Origin: Chrysomallon squamiferum
Taxonomy: Eukaryota > Mollusca > Gastropoda > Neomphalida > Peltospiridae
DNA length: 64,000 nucleotides
Direction of reading: 5' to 3'
Assembly: GCA_012295275.1 (NCBI GenBank)
Contig: CM022669.1
Coordinates: 11,771,980 to 11,835,979 of the forward strand
The position numbers were made by a program, and so were the translations under genes. Numbering within the stretch: the stretch's first letter is position 1; every line of letters starts with the position of its first letter. Positions 54,565 through 64,000 of this stretch are shown one piece after another. The notes below the pieces were generated by a model that saw nothing but the letters and a program-made list of their open reading frames with translations, did not search any database and was not told the DNA's origin.

Positions 54565-55633
54565 TTTGAATTGATTTTCAACAGTAGTCAAATACTGGCA
54601 AATATTACCATCTGAAAAAGATAATTATGGATTAAAAATAATTCATTAATTGAATATAAACCATTAGTAAGATCTTATTTTATTTTCAGTGTTGTTATGT
54701 CTGGCAGACAGATCTTTTATTTTCTGTTATGTCTGGTAAAGGTAGACTATTATGCATTTTATGTAAATTCTACCAATGCACAGAAGTTAAAACTTACACA
54801 TAAATAAAATTCATATAACTACTGAAAACTAAAACTTAAAAAAATAAATAAAATGCCCTACTGAATTATAAATTGTTGAAGTGATCAGTTTCAAGAACAA
54901 GTGCCATTATGATATAACTTGTGGCTTGCTCGAACAGCTTCAATGTCAGTTTCTTATTTTAAGCGATCATCTTCATTATTAACTAAATGCTGTCACAAAA
55001 AATTAATGAACCAATGCAAATAATAGAAATATGAAAATATAAAAACACATAATAAAATAAAATTTTAATATCAATTTGCTACATTTTAAATTAAATGTGT
55101 TCATGTTCCAGTGAGAATATATTTATAAACATATCTTGTACGGAATAATTAAAATAATTAGTTAATATAACAACATTACTGTCACTTGTGCAATAATATA
55201 AATCTGTCATGCTCCAGTTTCTAGTCCTTATGAAGTTTTGTGTATGGACTAATTACTGTTATATTTGATAATGGAATTAATTAACCTGCCTAACGGTGAC
55301 CCAGACATCATCAGTGTTTGCTGACTTATAAACAGTTATCTAAATCAAATAATACATGTCAAAGGAATGCAAGGCGATGTTATAAACGATCAAAGACTAC
55401 GAAATAAAGAGTACACGGAAACGCATTTAATCTAATTACATAGTTAATATTTCTGGTTTAAAAGCCCTTATAAACGTGTCACAACTCCTGTAAAGTTTAT
55501 TACCTTTTTTAAAATTTAAGACTGAATATAAAATATGTTAGTGTTAACTGAAATTTAATAATTAAATTTTATTCGAACTATCAGCAGGTTCTACCCATTC
55601 TAAATTTAAGTCGCTCTTTTTAGTAATATATAC

Positions 55634-55656
55634 CTTGAATTGAATAGTCCGACGTT
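55634..55656 (-). other. Candidate 23-nt upstream exon of DET1
   Basis: On the minus strand, 23 bases are framed by a good acceptor (TTTTATTTTCAG) and donor (AAG|GTATAT). Joined to the DET1 exon at 54611, it keeps an open frame into the DET1 reading frame. It lacks an ATG in that frame, so it may be untranslated or part of a longer leader. The evidence is splice-signal only. Confidence 0.3.
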
Positions 55657-55860
55657 CTGAAAATAAAATGTTTATATACAAGTGCATAACTATGAAAAAA
55701 TTGACTAAATCTTAAAATTATTCTAGAGAAAATAAATGATATTTAATTCCGATATAAATTAATAATTATTTTGTAAACTGTAAAGAAAAATTAGTTAACT
55801 TAAATATCCTTATACGGATATTTGGTTTTATGGTAAAGGTCATTAGGCCACGCACCACGA

Positions 55861-55872
55861 GGCAGCCATTTT
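55861..55872. promoter_or_regulatory. YY1-like site, probable promoter of DET1 and/or a + strand transcript
   Basis: GGCAGCCATTTT (reverse AAAATGGCTGCC) is close to the YY1 initiator-type motif. It lies in the most CpG-rich patch of this area (about 55850-55870), about 1.3 kb upstream of DET1. On the + strand it is followed by a donor-like CTGCG|GTAAGC at about 55920, so a divergent first exon is conceivable. Confidence 0.3.
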
Positions 55873-57022
55873 TTCCTGGAAACATCTTGTTTATTGGTGT
55901 GTTTTTGTATTTTAATCTGCGGTAAGCACAAATAATGTAAACCCCACTAGTGAAATTCTTTAAATATTTTTATTTGATACAAAATATAATAAATATTTTG
56001 AAGAATAAATCTTATTTTGCATCCTTTATAACTAATTGTATTCCACAATCCGGAAAAGTACTTTTTTTTTTTTAATATTTGAGAACTTTACACTTCCTGG
56101 TTTTTGAAATGAATAATTAAATTGAATGTATTAAATATTATTGCACATGATCACCAATGGCATATGAGAAAAAACAGCACCTTTATCTAGAAACTTGTGC
56201 GAATTTTGGCGTTTATTTTTAAGTGTTATTTAACAAATTTGATTCAGATTTGGCTGAGATTATCATTCATTGTCGATCGAGTGTTAAAAATTTTAATCCG
56301 AAATTGATTATTATTTTTTTTATTTTTGCAACGATAAGAACATACTGATTAATTTTGAAAGTGACATATAACTCGTCAATCTGTAAGTGTCTAATTTTTA
56401 AAGTTAATTATTAATAAATAATTTAAATCTGAGATTAACATGTCATTTCTCTTTGAAACCTGTTGAATTACAAACTTGAAACTGTTATTCATTAAATGTT
56501 ATGCCTTTTGATATTAATGCATTTGTAAGTTATGAAACTGACAGTAATTATCCAAATAGAAGAAATGCTAAAACATTAATCATTTCTCCAATCTTTTATT
56601 GTTACCAGCACTTATAATGAAACTGAAAGGGTTATCTAAACGCATAATAACAAAGATCAATTTTGGTGGGTAATGTACATTTTTCTTTTTATCATTGACA
56701 AAAATCAAGTTGCATAACTTATTCAACAATCTTGACTGAAACATTTTATAAAAAATGGAATAATATTCAGATAAAAAAATAATTATTGTTTTCCCCACAG
56801 TTTATTGTATTTTAGAATAAATAGGCTAAATTAAGTTACTTACACAAGAGTCTGGTAGTATGCTATTTATCATTATTTGAAATAGGTGAGATTTACATTG
56901 CAAAATTTAAAAGATAAAAACTACTGTTACTCATTAATTAGCAATTTTATCTGGTACATGATTTTTGTTTAGTTACTGCTGTATCCATGTAACTAACAAG
57001 ATATATACATATGTAATATATA

Positions 57023-57660
57023 TTAAAGGGTTAGAGCCAGAAGGTCTTAAGTGCATTTTTGCCAAACTGAGAAAAACACAAAATACAGTTTCACTTCTCT
57101 GGCATTTGCATATATATTGACACAGGTTTTTGCAATTTCACATGTTTACAGCTTGATGGACAACTCATATATTCAGAATTTTTCATGACAATAGTCATTA
57201 GCTCACCCCAATCCCCAGAATCACTTACAACATTCTGGCATATGAAAATCACAGACTTAAAAAAGTCAAAAGTGTAAATAAGTCCTTTTGCATACAGTTA
57301 ATTGAGCTATGTATACAGGAACAGAACATTGAAAGTGCACTTATGCTTTTTGATTTTGATATATTTACCAAACAGTTGTAAATGTCAATACAAGATACTG
57401 GCAAAAGAATGTAATATGTGAACATACTAATATCACTGGAACCAAAATGTTAGTGTACTTACAACCTACTGGCATGACTACTTACTGTCCATAATCATTT
57501 ATGACTATGTGTTTCTGACTGATATCTCAAGAAGCTATTGTGCTACTAACTTGTTTCTTTGATATATGAAAGAATATACTACTGTACATGTATTGGTAAT
57601 AAAATGTCATTTTTGCCAAAAAAAAAAATGCACCTAAGACATTCTGGCTTTAACCCTTCA
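57023..57660. mobile_element. Candidate non-autonomous DNA transposon (MITE-like)
   Basis: The left end TTAAAGGGTTAGAGCCAGAA, running on to a TGCATTTTTGCC, reappears inverted at the right end. There the reverse complement reads GAAGGGTTAAAGCCAGAATG and continues to TGCATTTT and GGCAAAAATG. The arms are about 40 bp with a few mismatches and a variable T/A tract. About 560 bp lie between, with no open frame of note. Both flanks are ATATAT-rich, so the target duplication cannot be read with certainty (TA or longer). Size, inverted ends and lack of coding fit a MITE; the superfamily is not assigned. Confidence 0.6.
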
Positions 57661-58748
57661 ATATATATGTGTCTTTATCAATTTCCGTTTGCTTTTCTGT
57701 AGGCCTCTTTTCTCACAAAATGACCACTTTATTATGACCTGTAAATTCCTTTTGGGAAAAGAAAAATACAGAACAAATGGTTGTTTACATTTTTATGCAT
57801 AACTGGTAGACAATGTCACCATCTTGAGAATGGTGTTAAAAAAATTATAATAATAAACCAAAAGATTGAATATCTCTAGCCATTGACATTAATTTGTAAA
57901 CTGTGATTGTTTTTATTTGTATAGTTTAATTTTTCAGTCATAAAATGCAAGAACCATAACTCTGGATAGAAATTTCTTACAAATGTGCCACTTAACATAA
58001 TAATTAATCCTGACTAACCAGAAAGAATATTTTTTATTTATTTATTATTTTTTTTTTTATTGAGTTTTTTTTCAGTGACATTGTGCAAAAATCAACTTGA
58101 AAATCAATTTATTTTATGTTCTGACCAGTGTTTAATTTCATAATGGCCTTATTGCATATATATTACAGCCCGTAATTTCATTTTCTTTATTCAGTTATAA
58201 TTTGAGAACAATTTTCTATTTAATTTTAATATCTAGTGTACTAGTGTGTTTCAGTTATGTGCATATTTTGTATGTTCAACATTTTTTAATGATTTTTTTT
58301 ATTGTTACTGTTTATTTCTTGATTTTAAAGTATGTAAAAATTTGTTTTATTAAAAAGAAAATGTATATTTAAAAAAAAAAAGCACCAAGAAGCATTTTCA
58401 ATAATTGTCTAAATTCATAATTGCAGTGAATGATTAATTTCTGTTATAAAGAAGAAGAATTTTAGAAGAATATCAAAAATTGTAATGTTGTAGATATTAT
58501 ATATTGCCATAAATCCTGTTGATGTCTGGGTTTTTTTCCTTTAAATCATAAATAGGTTTGTTCATGGTTGATCCAGAAATAATTATAGTAATTGGAAATT
58601 AATAATAAATATAATTTTATAAATAACAATTTCATAATAAAATATCAAGTTCAGTGCTTGGCATTTTAAAAAACAATTCTGTATTACTGTTATTAATTTC
58701 ATGCGTATAGACCAGATGTTCCATTTGCCAAGATGTTGTTATGGTATA

Positions 58749-58779
<31 letters not shown>

Positions 58780-61700
58780 CAAATCTTATTACAAAGCCAG
58801 CTTAAATTGCATGCCAATCAATCATATAACAGATGGCTTTGCATAAACCAGTTTTTAACCTATGTTAATGCAGGCTCCAGTATTATTATATACACGTTTC
58901 GGTAAACTAGTAACCAATATCTACATAAATTGGAGATATTTCTTTATCTTTTTTTTTTTTTTCAAGTAGCTGGTACCTTTTGCTAAAAAAAGTGAGTTGT
59001 TTTCACACATTTTATATTGCCTTTATTTCATTACTGTATCAGTTAATTATAAAACTTCAGTTTTTGTATTTCAGTAAAAGATGGAAAGTAATGCTGTTTA
59101 AAAAGAAATAACTAAAACGACATAATTAATAATACTCTTCTAAAACTAATATTAAACTGTAATGTGAATATTTATGAATTTTTAATGTAAACTTTACAAA
59201 ATTGATTATGTTTCTTCTACTTACAATTATTTCTTCAAAAGTCTTTGCTACAGTTTGCAATTTACTGTTGGGGAAAAAATGTAGAAGCTTATTTCCAATA
59301 TTTAAAAATAAATATAAATCAAAGATTTGTTGGAAATTTTAAATAATAAATTACTGTCAGAATATGCATATATATAAATTAGGATTATTTGCCTGCATAA
59401 TTATAGATTTAAAGATATATTTTATGTTTGTTTTGCACAACAAATAATTGTTCTTCAAGGGAGACAACTTTTGTTGCCCTAAGTATTTCCATTAATTTCT
59501 TGTAATGTAAAAACAGTGAATATGTTTTTTGTTTTCAAATAAATATTGATTATTGAAAAAACACATTATAAACTTTTCTGATACGAAAGTTATACATACA
59601 TAATTTAGACAACAGCAAAAGTTTGTTAAAACAATTACTGTATAACAAGTACTGACAACAGTATTCTACCTTTCAACTGCAGTGAACAGGTCTTGACAGG
59701 TTTCACTTTTACCGCCATTTTGTTTTTTCTCTTTAAGGATTATTGTTATTATTATTTGTTTTATTTGTCAGTTTTTCAGATCTTTTTTTTTTTTTTTCTT
59801 CAATGGTTTTTAACTTTGGTTTTTATACTGTAAGAAATGGCCACTATGGTTGATTCATGTTTGCCCCACACACATACCTGGTTGAAATTTTTTTTATGGT
59901 TTTGTCTTTGTGCATTGTCTGATGATCTTGCTTGGCCACACCCTAGATGAATAAGCGAAAGCAGGTGTACAGGGTAGCAAATACCTTGACAATGCTTTTG
60001 TAGTCATGAATTCTTTGAGTAATTACACATATGCTTTTAAAACTTACTGTTGATATCTTCGTAATATTGATTTATAAAAGCAATTATGATTGATGTTTCC
60101 ATCAGCAACTTGCAAGACTAGTCATTTTTATGAAGATTATATACTTTAATGATTTCAGAAGTCAGTTGCTATAGAGATTGTTGTAACATTTTAAAATAAA
60201 GTTTTGCTCTTAAGTTGATAATGTAGTGGGTCCATTACTGTGGTATATATTTAATGAAGTGTTGTCAGCAGCAGTATTCAAATGCTTGTAGAAGCAGGTT
60301 TGGTAAATTATCTGCAACTGTAAACATTAATGAGCTCTTTTTCAACAGCTGTCATTGTTGGCTTAGGACAAAAATAAAAGCAGAGGGCATTTTTCTTTAT
60401 AAATTTCAGTTGTTAATAAAAATTATTTGTATCCTTAATATCAGTATGGTTTGTTTTTAATTGATATGCAGTTGTTTGTAAAAGTATAGAAAAGACAAAT
60501 GAAAAAGGGATTTCAACTTTTTTCTTTTTTTAACTCCTCATTTTTGCCTAATAGTGAAAATATTAGTCAGTGTTAGGAGAAAACAAAAATCTTAATTTAC
60601 CATTTCACCACTTCATTATAAATATTTTAACTAAAAAAATTAATAAGCTGTATTCAGGTGATAATATTTATTGCGTCAAAGACTGGGTTAATTCCATGTA
60701 TGACAAATTTCCATTCTCAGTGATGGTTACTGATTTTTGATTATGTGTAATTTAATTATTATTAATTTTATTTTTTATTTTTTATTTTTTTTCACCCTGA
60801 TTAGTATGATACTCTAGTTTTTCATAATTAGATTATTAAGAAATGTAATAATCAGACTAAACAAAAATAAACTAAGGCTTAGAAATATAATAAATATTGT
60901 GAATACCTTGAAATTTCTAATTTATTAAATAAGTTATTTCAGGAACAAAAATTAAATACTGATATTTGTGTAAATTACAACTGAAATTAAGATTTTTGAA
61001 AAATAATAGAAATAAAAAAAAAAAATAAATAAGAAATGGCAATTTATAGGTTCCTGTCAGACATTATTTTAATTTTTTTTTATTTTTTTTAAATATGGCT
61101 GAATCAGTCGGATATATACTAACAAATGTGTGCAAGTTTTTCTCTCCTTTTTTTTTTTTTTTTACATTTTTTTACCTCATTTTTAAATTTATTTATTGTT
61201 GTTATTTATTTTTTTCTATGCTGAAGAATCAGGATTTTCTGCTGCATAAGGTATTGTATAAAGCATTATTTGTTGATTGAGTTGCAGTGTTGGTTGTCAT
61301 GACTCCAGCAGACAATTATCCACAGTGCATTGTCAGTTGGTGACAGGTATTCAATTCAGTGCAGTCTTTCTAGCAGCTACCAGTCTTGAAGAACACCATG
61401 ACTTAGCCCCACAGCATTTATTATTCATAAAACATTTCATAATCCTATTGAAAGAACAGGATAAGAGATTTAGTTTCAATGTTGATAATTTATTTTCGTT
61501 TTTTTTTTTAAATTTTTAATTTTTTTTTTTTTTTTTTTTTCATTGCCGTAAAAACATAAATACAGTTAAATACTGTTTGTTCTGTGATGTCAGAATAATC
61601 AGTAAACTATTCACTTCAGGTTTTGTATACATTTTTTATCCTCTGTAAAGGCGAAAATTCCTTTTCATTTCAAACTAGTATTTTGTGAATGTGTCTGTCT

Positions 61701-64000
61701 GCATGTGTGTGTGTCTAAATATATACTGTTGAGATAATATATGCATTGTTACCATGGCAGGAAGAAAATATTTATATTTCTAAGTGCAGTTCCTATGAAT
61801 TTTATATGATAACATTTTTTTATAATTAGATGTAACATTAATTCTCTGCATAAAATATTAAGAGACAAAACTACAAAATATTGTTACTGTTACTATTATT
61901 AAAGTCTTCTTTCATTCTTTTATTAACATGAGTAACAGAAATTAATACATTAATTATTTCTTTGCTACATAGTTCTTGATTTGTGGAGTTTGTTTTTGTG
62001 TCACTGCAATATAGATTTTTAAAAGTATTTTTTTGTTATTTTATTTATTATTATTATAATTAATTAATGGCTGTTGCTAATCAGCATGTGAAAATATATA
62101 TCTTAATTTAATTCTTATATATATATATTTTAAACCCCCTGCTAATTGTTATCTGTATACCTTAATTACTGATTTGAGTATTAAATTTAATCAGGTATCT
62201 TTGGGAGAAAAACCCCCAAATCCATACTCCTGTATGAAAAATCATCCATTAAAAACCATACTTAAAAAAAGAAAAAGTAAAAAAAGTGACTAAGATTCGA
62301 AGCACTTAGATTACTGTTCTTTCTTTTCTTTCTTTATTCTCTTTTTCTCTGTTTTTAAATATGAATTGCTTAAATGTCGATATTGGTGGGGAATGTATTT
62401 CTTTTTTCTTTTTTCTTTTTTATCAGACCTGAATAAAAAAAAAAAAACAGACATAAAAATTGGCACAAAATTAGCTTTAAATAACAACAGAAAAAGATTA
62501 GTATTTTTATATTAAAGTTTAAAAGAAATAATTGTAATTACTAGAGACCAGCAAATTGTAACATTTCATTACAAGTCAGGCTTTCAGAAATGTATTAAAC
62601 TTCAACATCCTTTTGTTTAAGACCATCACTGAGGAAAAATCTAAATAAAATTATTACTCTTCTATTCAGGGAAATGGGGATTCCTAATACAGAAGAAATA
62701 ATCTCTTGGATTAATAAGCTTTCATATTGAAGCAGCATCATTCTTTGGATTTCTCGTTGCCATGACTCTGTGGAATCCTTGCTCTTTTCATTTCTTACCA
62801 AATTATTGATATTTGTATGCCAGAGAGTCTCAGGTGTTCTCAGTGTGGAGAGAATCAGAGATGTGTATTTGTCATCTTTGCCAATATTTTAATAATTATA
62901 CATTACACAAAAACAAAATTACAATGCCTTGCATATTAGTGTCTCAGGTTTGTTGGTAAATCAAGGAATTGGAGAAACTGGTTTCTGTCAACGTTGTTAG
63001 CTTGATCATCAGGAGCATTTAATTAGTGCCATTTCCCTGACATATTTTGCTTATTACTGCCTGGCTAGAGTTTACCAGTTGCTTAGTTAAATTTGTTAAT
63101 CTTGTTTGAATAGTTCTGACTCTCTGAGGCATTCTGTATTTTTATGTTGGTAGTTGGGTTTTTTTGGGGGGGGTTTTCTCTCTCTTATTTTTTTTTTTTT
63201 TTTGCCTCTGTATTTAATGGAATAATCTAATTAATAAGGATTCTTGTAGTTCTACCAGTTCATGTTAAAAAGTCCACTGGATTTGTAATTTCAAACTTCT
63301 CAATTTCAGTTTGAGTTAATTGCAAATTGTTTTGTTAATTGACTGGTCAGTTTGATGTGCATCTTGAATTGCTTTTGAAAACTAACAAAGAAATTGTCTG
63401 ATCAGTAAGAAAGAAAGTGGTTTGGTTAGTGACACTAAAAATAAAATACACTGTATGTTTCTCTAGTTAAAAATAATGCAGTATCAATTAGAAATTCTTC
63501 TGAAAATAATAATGGTTATTTAGAAATTATTTTTTTTTTAAATAATGGCCAATATAAAAAAAAAAAAAGGTTAAAATTTCAAAACCAATAAATACAAATT
63601 TCAAAATAGGTCTTTGATAAATATTATGAATTGCTTTTTATTTTACTGTTCTTATTATGACCTTAGGAAGATACCAGATGACAGATTATTACTTGATGCC
63701 CAGATACTGTTAAACTTCAAGCTTTCATTCATATACATACACAGCATAAAATGGCTAGAAAAGAAGTAAAAGTTAGCTGATTAACAACAATTATTTCTAA
63801 TTTATAATACTTGTGAACCAAAGCTAACCATACCCACTGACATTACGTATTGTTAATTCATTTTGCCCTGCAGTTAAAACTTCTGGACGTTACTTGACTT
63901 TTGTTTGGGTGATGCCAATACATGTAACTTAATTTGATGGCAAATAAAATTTGAAAAGCTGGAATCATTAGTTTCTGAAGTCAGACCATGCCATTAGACA
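57661..64000. other. No coding exon recognised; AT-rich, possibly UTR/intron of a gene beyond the window
   Basis: Contains T tracts (about 58751-58778, 61520-61540), a diverged mollusc-type AAGGGAGACAACTT (59457-59470) and ACCGCCATTTTG, a YY1-like motif (59711-59722). The stretches 59650-60460 and 61260-61480 have higher complexity and look like UTR or lncRNA sequence, but none encodes a protein I recognise. Confidence 0.45.

Larger units (their letters stand above)
54612..57022. other. DET1 5' region and AT-rich sequence
   Basis: Holds the upstream exon candidate and the CpG-richer patch. No other coding exon is recognised on either strand. Confidence 0.5.

Noticed and set aside
60254-60460. 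68-codon + strand frame with several Cys
   Set aside because: No signal peptide, no regular cysteine spacing and no recognisable family.
62595-62801. 68-codon minus-strand open frame near the right end
   Set aside because: Composition is plausible, but there is no ATG-linked splice context or known domain; too little to call a gene.

Overview
This is a eukaryotic nuclear window. It has spliced genes with GT-AG introns of a few hundred bases to several kilobases, is very AT-rich between genes, and is crowded with microsatellites and A/T tracts. The gene content is animal. The motif GAGTT(G/A)TTTCCCTT occurs at 694 and 37457, with a diverged reverse copy near 59457. I remember it as very common in mollusc genomes, so my best guess is a mollusc or other lophotrochozoan; the species is not determinable from here.

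Seven conserved protein-coding genes can be reconstructed exon by exon. In order they are: RPL36 (-, 1255-4804); BLM RecQ helicase (+, 5955-18658, 27 coding exons); POLR2M/Gdown1 (-, 20697-23013); a SWEET/SLC50 sugar transporter (+, 25195-29086); ATP5F1A, the mitochondrial ATP synthase alpha subunit (+, 30598-34687, 10 coding exons); a RIT-type Ras GTPase (-, 38322-50348, 5 coding exons); and DET1 (-, 52412-54564). RPL36 and BLM diverge from a shared spacer of about 0.8 kb. BLM and POLR2M converge, POLR2M and SWEET diverge, and ATP5F1A and RIT converge. The genes are unrelated housekeeping or signalling functions (ribosome, DNA repair, Pol II control, sugar transport, mitochondrial ATP synthesis, Ras signalling, ubiquitin ligase), not a pathway cluster.

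Two otherwise well-preserved genes, BLM exon 10 and SWEET exon 5, each appear to lack a single base in or beside a mononucleotide run. In both, the splice phases on either side demand the missing base. This looks more like consensus error than real gene death, but it cannot be settled from sequence alone. A coding-looking open frame of unknown family lies on the + strand inside the first coding intron of RPL36 (about 3465-3932).

From about 54.6 kb to the end I find no recognisable coding exon. That stretch holds a probable DET1 5' exon and promoter, a candidate non-autonomous DNA transposon with terminal inverted repeats (57023-57660), homopolymer tracts, and possibly non-coding or UTR sequence of a gene lying beyond the window. 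I did not find a CRISPR array, prokaryotic operon, tRNA or rRNA gene.
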